Source: Sphingopyxis sp. 113P3
GTDB taxonomy: Bacteria; Pseudomonadota; Alphaproteobacteria; Sphingomonadales; Sphingomonadaceae
NCBI RefSeq assembly: GCF_001278035.1
Contig: NZ_CP009452.1
Coordinates: forward strand, 2,327,501 to 2,391,500
Direction of reading: 5' to 3'
Length of the DNA stretch: 64,000 nucleotides
The position numbers were made by a program, and so were the translations under genes. Shown in pieces: positions 20,803 to 28,321 of this stretch; the stretch's first letter is position 1; each line of letters begins with the position of its first letter. Below the pieces are notes generated by a model. That model saw only the letters and a program-made list of their open reading frames with translations, did no database searches and was not told the origin of the DNA.

Positions 20803-21345
20803 ATGACGATCCGCCTGACATCAGCCTTCTTCCATGCCTCTGTCGCGGCGGCTGCACTGCTCGTTGCAGGGTGCGGCTCGAAGTCGGAAAAGGAGGTCGC
20901 GAGCGGCACCTATACCGATCCGGAAACCGGGGAGACGGCGGATTACAAGGTCACCAGCAGCGAGGATGGCGAGGCGGGTAACGTCACGATCAAGACCGCC
21001 GACGGCGAGGTGAGCTTTGGCGGCGGCGCTGCCCATGCCAAGCTTCCCGCCGGAATCGCGCCTTATCCCGGCGCCAGGATGACCGGGGGTCTATCTTCGA
21101 CCGGCAAGGATGGGACTGCCGGGATGGCCAGTTTCGAGGTAGAAGGCAAAGCAGCGGACGTGATCGCTCATTTCCGCAAGCAGGTCGAGGCGCAGGGTAT
21201 GAAAGTCACCTCGGAGATCACCGCTGACCAGACGATGATGTTCGCGGCGCAAAAGGCCGACGACGACAAGTCGGGCATGCAGTTCACCGCGACGCAGGAG
21301 GGAGACCAGGTGACGGGCAGCGTCACCTATGGACACCGCCGTTAA
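20803..21345 (+). CDS. Putative lipoprotein of unknown function
   Basis: A protein of 180 residues with a lipoprotein signal peptide: hydrophobic AAAALLVAGCGSK gives a lipobox with Cys near residue 24, so the mature protein is membrane-anchored. The mature part is Gly/Thr-rich with a TYTDPETGETADYKV stretch, then a more ordered domain (LPAGIAPYPGARMTGG, DVIAHFRKQVEAQGMKV) of a type seen in uncharacterised alphaproteobacterial proteins. ATG 20803 has AGGAG eight bases upstream. It stands alone between holC and ndk. Function is not recognised. Confidence 0.75.
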   Translation: MTIRLTSAFFHASVAAAALLVAGCGSKSEKEVASGTYTDPETGETADYKVTSSEDGEAGNVTIKTADGEVSFGGGAAHAKLPAGIAPYPGARMTGGLSSTGKDGTAGMASFEVEGKAADVIAHFRKQVEAQGMKVTSEITADQTMMFAAQKADDDKSGMQFTATQEGDQVTGSVTYGHRR

Positions 21346-21440
21346 TCGCTGCCTCCCGCCTTCGCTCCCCGCTTGCGGTGCGGCCCAAGCGCGGCTAGAG
21401 GGCCGCGCATCATAAAACACACCCACGCAGGAGCTTTCCC

Positions 21441-21863
21441 ATGGCGGTCACCCGCACCTTTTCGATCATCAAGCCAGACGCGACGCGCCGCAACCTGACG
21501 GGCGCCGTTACCAAGATGCTGGAGGACGCGGGCCTGCGCGTCGTCGCCTCCAAGCGCATCCGCATGACCCGCGAGCAGGCCGAGGGCTTCTACGCGGTCC
21601 ACAAGGATCGCCCCTTTTTCGGCGAACTGGTCGAATTCATGACGTCAGGTCCGGTCGTGGTTCAGGTGCTCGAGGGCGAAAATGCCATGCAGCGCAACCG
21701 CGACGTCATGGGCGCCACCAACCCCAAGGATGCGGCGCCGGGCACGATCCGCAAGGAATTTGCGGAGAGTATCGAAGCGAACAGCGTCCACGGCAGCGAC
21801 AGCGAAGAAAATGCTGCGATCGAGATCGCCTATTTCTTCAAGCCCGAAGAAATCGTTGGCTGA
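21441..21863 (+). CDS. ndk: Nucleoside diphosphate kinase
   Basis: Transfers gamma-phosphate from ATP to other nucleoside diphosphates through a phosphohistidine. It has 140 residues. [21 protein letters not shown] is the canonical N-terminus, and the active-site histidine is in NSVHGSDS (about residue 117). GGAG lies ten bases upstream of the ATG. It is monocistronic, closed by a perfect hairpin terminator. Confidence 0.97.
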   Translation: MAVTRTFSIIKPDATRRNLTGAVTKMLEDAGLRVVASKRIRMTREQAEGFYAVHKDRPFFGELVEFMTSGPVVVQVLEGENAMQRNRDVMGATNPKDAAPGTIRKEFAESIEANSVHGSDSEENAAIEIAYFFKPEEIVG

Positions 21864-21906
21864 CCGCGATCGTCACCGCGGTTCGCGGAGACACCAGGAG
21901 TTCAAG

Positions 21907-21935
21907 GGCCGCCGGAGCGATCCGGCGGCCTTTTT
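21907..21935 (+). terminator. Intrinsic terminator of ndk
   Basis: A perfect 10-bp stem, GGCCGCCGGA with TCCGGCGGCC, closes a GCGA tetraloop of the GNRA type and is followed by TTTTT. It lies 44 bases after the ndk stop and just before the convergent cls gene. Confidence 0.92.
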
Positions 21936-21943
21936 CATGGGCA

Positions 21944-23389
21944 TCACAGCACGGGGCTCAGCATCGCGAGGAGATTCTGCCACAGCCGCTGGGCAATCCC
22001 CATTTTCGCGATCCGGTCACCGGTAACGGGCTCGCAGTCGGCCAGATAGGCGGTCTGCCGCGCCCGAATTTCGCCCGTGAAACCTGTGTCGGCGAACATT
22101 ATATTATTCTCGAAATTGAGCTCGAAGCTGCGTCGGTCGAGGTTCGCCGAGCCAATCAGCGCAACCGTGCCATCGACGGTGATCGTCTTTGCGTGAAGCA
22201 GGCCCGGGCGGTATTCATACAGTCGTACCCCAGCCCCGATCAGGTCTCCATAATAGCTGCGGCTGGCCCCCGCGACCACGCGGCTGTCGATGCGCCGGGG
22301 GAGGATCAGCGTCGTTGCAACCCCGCGCCGCGCCGCGTCGAGCAATGCAAAGAGGAGTTGCTCGTCGGGCACGAAATAAGGCGTGGTCAAGACAAGCTCG
22401 CGCCGCGCTGCGTGAATCAGCGCGGTGAAGCACGCGGGCATCGCGGGGTAGGGAAGATTGGGGCCCGTCCCGATGACCTGCGCCGTGATGCCGGGTGCGG
22501 CGACCGGAGGCGGTTCCGCCGCGTCGCCGAGCAATTCGCTTATATCGTCGCCATGCTCGCTTTCCCAGTCGGCTGCGAAGACAAACTGGCACGCCTGGGC
22601 GACCGGTCCTTCCCAGCGCGTCATGATGTCCACCCACGGTGCAAATTTCGCTTTGATGCGAAACTCCGGGTCGGCGAGGTTCTGGCTGCCGCACCAGGCG
22701 ATGCGGTTATCGAGAATGAGCTGCTTGCGGTGGTTGCGCAGGTCGAAGCGGCCGCGGATCAGCGTCCAGAGGAGGCCGCCGATCGGCAGGGCGACGCGCG
22801 CGTCGATCCCCGCCTGCAGCATGTCGGCCCAATGCGCCGAGCGAATGAAGCTTCGCGATCCCAGCGCATCGGCTAGAAGACGGACCTTGACGCCCCGCTC
22901 GGCTGCGCGAACCAGCGCGTCCTTGATGCGCACGCCGTTGCTGTCGCCCAGCCAGATATAGAATGAAAGATGGACGCTCGACGTTGCGGCATCGATGTCC
23001 TCGACCATCATGCGGATCGCGCCATTGCCCTCGGGCGCCAGCGTTGCGCGGTTGCCCGCGGTCGGTGGTAGCCGGTTTACCGTCTCTGCAAGCGCAAAGG
23101 GGGCTGCATATGGCGTTGCCGCGAGCGCGCGCCGGATATCGTCATGCTCCGAGGGGTGCGGCAGGTGCGCTTCTATCTGGCGGTAGCGTGCCCGCCGCTT
23201 CGCACTGATTCGCGCCTCGCCGAGCAGAAGATAAGCAAGGACGCCAATGACCGGCGCGGCAAGCGCTGCGATCAGCCAGGCGATACGCGATGCGGGTTCG
23301 CGCTGCGGGCGCAGCAGGATGCGAGCGATGATCACGATATGCACCGCGACGAACAGGATCGAGAGGGCGAGGGTTAAATCCGCGGTCAT
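21944..23389 (-). CDS. cls: Cardiolipin synthase (phospholipase D family)
   Basis: Joins phosphatidylglycerol units into cardiolipin in the inner membrane. It has 481 residues. Two N-terminal membrane segments (LTLALSILFVAVHIVIIARILL and IAWLIAALAAPVIGVLAYLLLG) are followed by two PLD repeats with HKD motifs: HRKQLILDNRIAWCGSQN in the middle, and HAKTITVDGTVALIGSANLD with RRSFELNFE near the end. A GAAGG site lies upstream of ATG 23389. It is downstream of an unknown gene on the same strand and convergent with ndk. Confidence 0.93.
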   Translation of the reverse strand: MTADLTLALSILFVAVHIVIIARILLRPQREPASRIAWLIAALAAPVIGVLAYLLLGEARISAKRRARYRQIEAHLPHPSEHDDIRRALAATPYAAPFALAETVNRLPPTAGNRATLAPEGNGAIRMMVEDIDAATSSVHLSFYIWLGDSNGVRIKDALVRAAERGVKVRLLADALGSRSFIRSAHWADMLQAGIDARVALPIGGLLWTLIRGRFDLRNHRKQLILDNRIAWCGSQNLADPEFRIKAKFAPWVDIMTRWEGPVAQACQFVFAADWESEHGDDISELLGDAAEPPPVAAPGITAQVIGTGPNLPYPAMPACFTALIHAARRELVLTTPYFVPDEQLLFALLDAARRGVATTLILPRRIDSRVVAGASRSYYGDLIGAGVRLYEYRPGLLHAKTITVDGTVALIGSANLDRRSFELNFENNIMFADTGFTGEIRARQTAYLADCEPVTGDRIAKMGIAQRLWQNLLAMLSPVL

Positions 23390-23428
23390 CGCCTTCCTTC
23401 ACCCGGCTTTGCACGGGAAAGCCAGTCC

Positions 23429-24079
23429 TTATCGCTGCGCTGGTCGGCGCGATGGCCACCCAACGAGAGCATGTCTCCTGAGCGACGCCTTAGTCGAGGA
23501 CGGCACGCACCCACCGGATTTGCAGTCTTTGCCTCTCGGGCGTTCGGCTCGCTGCGGCAGCCGCGCGGAGCACGTCGATCGAATTAGGGCGGCACTGCTT
23601 GTCGAAGCCGGGATAGGTAAAAACTCTTTTCCCGCTTCTTCTTCGCCGCGTCTCTCGCGCGCGGAAAATTTGCCGCACATTACCAGCCATAGATCAACTG
23701 CGCTCAACCGTTCGGCGGCGACCGGCTTTTGATCGAATGCGAGAAAGAAATAAGGCAGTGGATCGGGCGCGGTATCAGGGGGGCTGTCGTCAAGGACAGC
23801 ATTCTGCACCTGGACAATCGCCATGTCGCCGCCCGAGACCGTGATCAACCCCGCCAGCGATCGAATTTCGATCCCCGCGTCACCCTCGCGGGCAAACCAT
23901 TGCCCCTTGCTATGGATGAGCCAGATGGCACAGGCCGGCCAATGCGATACCGGTTTGATCGTATCGACGGGGCAGGGTTCGGAGGAAATTTGGTCCGACA
24001 TCAGCCAGACGCCATTTTCGAAACGGGGGGCACCGGCGAGGTCCGCCGCGGTCAACATCGGCTTGTCGGAAACCGCCAT
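23429..24079 (-). CDS. Unknown protein with an apparent -1 frame switch
   Basis: A 216-residue reading frame not recognised. Its first 145 or so residues look like a real globular protein (for example GLITVSGGDMAIVQVQNAVL, PYFFLAFDQKP, VDLWLVMCGKF). The remainder (after EEEAGK) looks non-coding. In the -1 frame a better codon-biased tail (YPGFDKQCRPNSIDVLRAAA...) runs to a stop at 23490. A canonical slippery heptamer G GGA AAA sits exactly at the switch (23633-23627). So the real product may be the fusion ending at 23490, made by programmed or mutational frameshift. It lies between purN (50-base gap) and cls on the same strand. Confidence 0.5.
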   Translation of the reverse strand: MAVSDKPMLTAADLAGAPRFENGVWLMSDQISSEPCPVDTIKPVSHWPACAIWLIHSKGQWFAREGDAGIEIRSLAGLITVSGGDMAIVQVQNAVLDDSPPDTAPDPLPYFFLAFDQKPVAAERLSAVDLWLVMCGKFSARERRGEEEAGKEFLPIPASTSSAALIRSTCSARLPQRAERPRGKDCKSGGCVPSSTKASLRRHALVGWPSRRPAQR

Positions 24080-24129
24080 TCTTCAGCCGCCGAGAAAGGC
24101 GAGAAGCAGGCCGGCGGTCCACCGCATTG

Positions 24130-25080
24130 TCAAAATTCCTCCGCCGCGCTCATCAGCCCGGAAAGCTTTTTCGGCGCTACCGCGAGCCAGCTCTTGCGCA
24201 CCCAATCGGCGATCGCGTCCCAGTCATTGTCGCCGAGGTCGAGCCAGATGCCGACCCAGCCGTCACCGAAATAGGCAGGGCGGAAATAACGGTCGGCGTC
24301 CATCTCGATAAGCTGCGCCTGCTCGTCGGCACCGCTGATCTTGACGAGCAGCGCAGTGCGGCCATCGCCATGGTGATCATGGGTGAAATAGGCGAATTTC
24401 TTGCCCTTGATGATACCGAAGCAAGGCATGCCGTGTGACGTCACCTCGTCGGCCTCAGGCAACGCCAGGGCGAGGCCGCGAACCCTTTCGAGGAGATGGG
24501 CGGGATCGCGCTCGCGCGTCACGAATGCGGCGAGGGTGGGCGGATAGAGCTGGTGCTCGGCGATGAGCACGCGCGCGGCGAGACTCTCGGCAGTATCATC
24601 GGGCAGGATGGCGACACGCGTCTGTGCAAGAACCGGTCCATCGTCGAGCGTCGCAGTCACGATATGGACGCTGCAGCCGGCGAATGTGTCGCGAGCGTCG
24701 ATCGCCTTCTGGTGGGTGTCGAGCCCCTTGTAGAGAGGCAGGAGACTGGGATGAATATTGAGCATCCGACCCTGCCACGCCGCGACGAAGCCTTCGGAGA
24801 GAATGCGCATATAGCCGGCGAGCGCGACATATTCGGCCCCCGCTTCGCGCAACCGCGCGTCGACCAGCGCGTCGAAGGCGTCGCGGTTCATGCCCTTGTG
24901 CGAGAGGCTCCAGGTCGCGATGCCCTCGGCAGCTGCAAGCCGCAGCCCGGGCGCATCTGGGTTGTTGCTCGCGACCAGCACGATCTCATAGGGGCACGCA
25001 TCTGACTTGGCGGCATAGAGCAGGGCCGCCATATTCGTGCCCGTGCCCGAGATCAGGACCGCGACCTTGGCCTTGGTCAC
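24130..25080 (-). CDS. purN: Phosphoribosylglycinamide formyltransferase fused to a MmcQ/YjbR domain
   Basis: PurN adds a formyl group from 10-formyl-THF to GAR in purine synthesis. The protein has 316 residues, about 100 more than a usual PurN. Residues 1 to about 195 are PurN (VAVLISGTGTNMAALL, AGYMRILSEGFVAAWQGRMLNIHPSLLP with the catalytic Asn/His). The rest is an intact MmcQ/YjbR-like domain (SHGMPCFGIIKGKKFAYF, WVGIWLDLGDNDWDAIADWVRKSW). The start is GTG 25080. The frame is continuous across the junction, so this is a genuine fusion and not two genes. It follows purM, as expected. The role of the YjbR part is unknown. Confidence 0.92.
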   Translation of the reverse strand: MTKAKVAVLISGTGTNMAALLYAAKSDACPYEIVLVASNNPDAPGLRLAAAEGIATWSLSHKGMNRDAFDALVDARLREAGAEYVALAGYMRILSEGFVAAWQGRMLNIHPSLLPLYKGLDTHQKAIDARDTFAGCSVHIVTATLDDGPVLAQTRVAILPDDTAESLAARVLIAEHQLYPPTLAAFVTRERDPAHLLERVRGLALALPEADEVTSHGMPCFGIIKGKKFAYFTHDHHGDGRTALLVKISGADEQAQLIEMDADRYFRPAYFGDGWVGIWLDLGDNDWDAIADWVRKSWLAVAPKKLSGLMSAAEEF

Positions 25081-25137
25081 GGGGCGATCCTGTCATTCCG
25101 ATCGTGGCAAGCCTGTCGACACACTATTCTCTCTCCA

Positions 25138-25166
25138 CCATGAAAGGACGGGCGACCCTTTCATGG
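25138..25166. repeat. Perfect 10-bp inverted repeat between purM and purN
   Basis: CCATGAAAGG (25138-25147) is the exact inverse of CCTTTCATGG (25157-25166) with a 9-base spacer. It lies in the 108-base purM-purN gap. There is no T-tract on the transcribed strand, so it is more likely an mRNA hairpin (processing or stability) or a protein site than a terminator. Confidence 0.5.
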
Positions 25167-25188
25167 GCGCCGCGAATGGAAAAGGGGA

Positions 25189-26307
25189 TCAGCCGTTATG
25201 CGTCGCGCTCCACGCGCCCATCGCGCTCCAGGTCCCGGCGGCGCCCGACACCGTGCAGCCCTTTTCGCCTTCTGCGATATGCCCGATCCGATGAACCGTC
25301 TCGCCTGCGCCCTCAAGATAGGTCGTGACGACCTCGGCATCCGCTTCGGCAACCACCACCGCCATGCCGATACCGCAATTGAAGGTGCGGGCCATTTCTT
25401 CGGGCTCGATATTTCCCTGCGCCTGCAGGAACGCCATCAGTCGGGGCTGTTCCCAGGCGTCGGCGTCGATTTGCGCATGCAGCGTCTTCGGAAGCACCCG
25501 CGGGATATTCTCCAGCAGTCCGCCTCCGGTAATGTGTGCAAGCGCGTGAACCTGGCCTTGTTTCACGAGCGGCAGCAGGCTCTTCACGTAAATGCGCGTC
25601 GGCGCCATCAAGGCCTCGATCAGAAGGAGATTCTGATCAAAGAGGGCAGGGCGATCGAGCTTCCACCCTTTGTCGGCCGCGAGCCGGCGAACGAGCGAGA
25701 AACCGTTGGAGTGGACGCCGGATGAGGCGAGGCCCAGAATGACGTCACCCTCGGCCACCTTGTCTGCGGTCAGCACTTCATGGCGCTCGACCGCGCCGAC
25801 GCAGAAGCCTGCAAGGTCATAGTCGCCATCGCCATACATGCCCGGCATCTCGGCGGTCTCGCCGCCGATCAGCGCGCAACCGGCCTGTTTGCAGCCCTCT
25901 GCGATGCTCGCGACCACCGCGGTCGCGACATCGTTATCGAGCTTGCCCGTGGCATAATAGTCGAGAAAGAACAGTGGCTCTGCGCCCTGGACGACGAGGT
26001 CGTTCACGCACATGGCGACAAGGTCGATGCCGACGCCGTCATGACGCCCCGAATCGATCGCAAGCTTGAGCTTCGTGCCGACGCCGTCATTCGCTGCGAC
26101 GAGAAGGGGATCCGTGAACCCGGCCGCCTTCAGGTCGAAAAAACCGCCGAAGCCGCCAAGATCGGCATCGGCGCCCGGACGGCGCGTTGCTCGGGCCAGC
26201 GGCGCGATCGCACGGACCAGCGCATTGCCGGTCTCGATCGATACCCCGGCATTGGCATATGTGTAGGAGGCGGGTTCGCCGTCTCGTTGGTTGTGCTTGG
26301 AATCCAT
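25189..26307 (-). CDS. purM: Phosphoribosylformylglycinamidine cyclo-ligase (AIR synthetase)
   Basis: Closes the imidazole ring of AIR using ATP. It has 372 residues from ATG 26307 ([21 protein letters not shown]). Longer in-frame readings to 26529 lie in the divergent gene. Motifs include the N-terminal [12 protein letters not shown], the glycine-rich [27 protein letters not shown] and [27 protein letters not shown]. The order purM-purN on one strand is conserved. The gene diverges from the DUF2066-like gene over 74 bases. Confidence 0.95.
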   Translation of the reverse strand: MDSKHNQRDGEPASYTYANAGVSIETGNALVRAIAPLARATRRPGADADLGGFGGFFDLKAAGFTDPLLVAANDGVGTKLKLAIDSGRHDGVGIDLVAMCVNDLVVQGAEPLFFLDYYATGKLDNDVATAVVASIAEGCKQAGCALIGGETAEMPGMYGDGDYDLAGFCVGAVERHEVLTADKVAEGDVILGLASSGVHSNGFSLVRRLAADKGWKLDRPALFDQNLLLIEALMAPTRIYVKSLLPLVKQGQVHALAHITGGGLLENIPRVLPKTLHAQIDADAWEQPRLMAFLQAQGNIEPEEMARTFNCGIGMAVVVAEADAEVVTTYLEGAGETVHRIGHIAEGEKGCTVSGAAGTWSAMGAWSATHNG

Positions 26308-26381
26308 GGCACGCGCGACTAACGGTTCCGGCGGATAAATGCCATGATTTCCTTGTCGGGGCCCACGCTTTTGGGCAGAGC

Positions 26382-27665
26382 ATGAAAGACGTGATGATTT
26401 CGGCCCTTCCCCTTCGGTTCGCTCGTCCCATCGATCCAGCGGCGCCTTCCCGCGATTGGCGCTGGCTCGTCTTTTTCGGCCTTCTCCTTGCGATTCTGGC
26501 CGCGGGTATCGTTGAGGGTCAGATTGCACGCGGCGACCGCGGCATCACCCCGATCAACAGCAGCGGTGACTTTCTGACCGGCGGGATCAAGGTCGATGTG
26601 ACGGGTGATAATGCCGAGGATGCCCGCCAAAAGGGATGGCGCGAGGCACAGCGCAAGGGCTGGGCGCAGCTTTATCGCAAGACGAACGGAAGCGACGGTC
26701 CTCAGCTGAGCGATTCGGTGCTCGACGGTATTGTCACCGCGATCGTTGTTGAAAGCGAGCAAATCGGCCCGCGGCGTTATGTCGCGACGCTGGGCGTCCA
26801 GTTCGACCGCGTGCGCGCGGGGCAGATTCTGGGCGTCAGCGGCCGCACATTGCGCTCGCCCCCGCTGCTCGTGATTCCCGTCTATTCGATCGACGGCATC
26901 CCGCAGGTCTTCGAGCAGCGCAGCGAGTGGCAGCGCGCCTGGGCAGAATATAACACAGGCCAGAGCGCGGTCGATTACGTGCGCACCGCAGGAACGGGTG
27001 CCGATACGTTTCTTCTCAATGTCGGACAGACGGGCCGCCGCGGCCGCGTCTGGTGGCGCGTGATCCTTGACCAATATGGCGCCGCGGACGTGCTGATGCC
27101 GACCGCGCGGATCGAATACAGCTATCCAGGCGGGCCGATTACGGGACATTTTGCTGCACGCTTCGGTCCCGACAACCGGCTGATCGAAACCTTCACCATG
27201 ACCGGGCCGAGCGTGAAGGCGCTGCCCGACATGATGGAAAAGGCCGTCGCGCGCATGGACCGTATCTACACCGAGGCGCTCGCCGCAGGAATTCTTCAGA
27301 CCGACCGCTATCTCGTCCTTGAAAAGCCGGTCGAGAAGGAGGACTTGCCCGCAGAAGCAGTGTCTTCGGACGATTCGGCGCTTCCGGGCGAGATCGACGC
27401 GAGCGTGCCGACGACAGTGCCCGTCGGCGCTGCGAGCTTCAACGTTCAATATGCATCCCCCGACGTTGAATCGGTCTCTGCGACCGAGCGCAATGTCGCA
27501 GCCATCGCAGGGGTTCAGTCGGCATCGACCACCAGCCTCGCGCTCGGCGGAACCTCCGTCATGCGGGTGACGTTCCGGGGTGATATCGCCGCCCTCAAGG
27601 CGGCGCTCGAAGCGCGGGGCTACACGGTGCAGCAAGGCGGTAACACCCTGCGGATCAGCCGTTGA
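26382..27665 (+). CDS. DUF2066-like membrane-anchored protein
   Basis: A protein of 427 residues with one N-terminal membrane segment ([19 protein letters not shown], about 26-45). The rest is probably periplasmic: an early region with [17 protein letters not shown] and [21 protein letters not shown] of the DUF2066 kind, and a C-terminal part resembling a small metal-binding/ferredoxin-like repeat ([21 protein letters not shown]). The DUF2066 call is helped by synteny: in Pseudomonas a DUF2066 gene lies between purM and hda, as here. Start options are ATG 26382 and 26394. Its stop overlaps the hdaA start (TGATG). Function unknown. Confidence 0.7.
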   Translation: MKDVMISALPLRFARPIDPAAPSRDWRWLVFFGLLLAILAAGIVEGQIARGDRGITPINSSGDFLTGGIKVDVTGDNAEDARQKGWREAQRKGWAQLYRKTNGSDGPQLSDSVLDGIVTAIVVESEQIGPRRYVATLGVQFDRVRAGQILGVSGRTLRSPPLLVIPVYSIDGIPQVFEQRSEWQRAWAEYNTGQSAVDYVRTAGTGADTFLLNVGQTGRRGRVWWRVILDQYGAADVLMPTARIEYSYPGGPITGHFAARFGPDNRLIETFTMTGPSVKALPDMMEKAVARMDRIYTEALAAGILQTDRYLVLEKPVEKEDLPAEAVSSDDSALPGEIDASVPTTVPVGAASFNVQYASPDVESVSATERNVAAIAGVQSASTTSLALGGTSVMRVTFRGDIAALKAALEARGYTVQQGGNTLRISR

Positions 27666-28321
27666 TGGCGCGGGCATCAGGGCAATTTGCACTGCCGCTC
27701 GACTGGAGCGCGGGCGGGGCGAATGATGGCCCGCTGATCGTCGGCAGCAGCAACGCCGATGCGATACGCTATCTGCATCACGTCTCGACCTGGCCGGTGA
27801 GAACCGCGGTTCTCACCGGGCCGCGCGGGTCCGGACGCAGCCTGATCGGACGAATTTTCGCGCGCGAGACCGCGGGGCGCGTGATCGATGGGCCGAATAG
27901 CGTCTCCGAAGAGGCGATGTTCCACGCCTGGAACGCCGCCCAGGCAAGCGGCGTGCCCCTCCTCATCATCGCCGATACGCCGCCGAGCGAATGGCCGGTC
28001 GCGCTTCCCGATCTTGTCTCGCGGCTGCGCGCGGTGCCGGTGCTGACGATCGGCGAGCCCGATGACTGTCTCGCCCGTGACCTTATCGAGGCGCTATTTG
28101 CGCAGCGGGGCATGGCGATTGCGCCCGAGGTTTCGGCCTATATCGTGCCGCGCATGGAGCGAAGCTATGCGATGATCCACCGCATCGTCGCGGCACTGGA
28201 TGCGGCCTCGCTCGAACAGGGGCGGCGCGTGGGCGTTCGTCTTGCGCGCGAAACATTGCTGTCGCAGGGGCTGATCGATCCCGATTTGCTCGAGCGACAG
28301 GATAAGGCCGAATGTCCGTAG
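27665..28321 (+). CDS. hdaA: DnaA-like regulatory inactivation protein HdaA
   Basis: Hda-type AAA+ protein that, with the sliding clamp, promotes ATP hydrolysis by DnaA to limit re-initiation. It has 218 residues. A clamp-binding QFALPL motif lies at residues 7-12. The Walker A reads GPRGSGRS, so the usual lysine is Arg. The Walker B region is PLLIIADTPP. A C-terminal lid helix follows. It lacks the DnaA DNA-binding domain, as expected for Hda. It overlaps the preceding stop by one base and the ppk start by ten bases. The missing Walker lysine may mean altered nucleotide binding. Confidence 0.82.
   Translation: MARASGQFALPLDWSAGGANDGPLIVGSSNADAIRYLHHVSTWPVRTAVLTGPRGSGRSLIGRIFARETAGRVIDGPNSVSEEAMFHAWNAAQASGVPLLIIADTPPSEWPVALPDLVSRLRAVPVLTIGEPDDCLARDLIEALFAQRGMAIAPEVSAYIVPRMERSYAMIHRIVAALDAASLEQGRRVGVRLARETLLSQGLIDPDLLERQDKAECP

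Noticed and set aside
23500-23545. A tRNA-Cys-like string (ACTGCAAATCC) on the minus strand
   Set aside because: The flanking bases do not form an anticodon stem, D arm, T arm or acceptor; it is part of a coding-like stretch.
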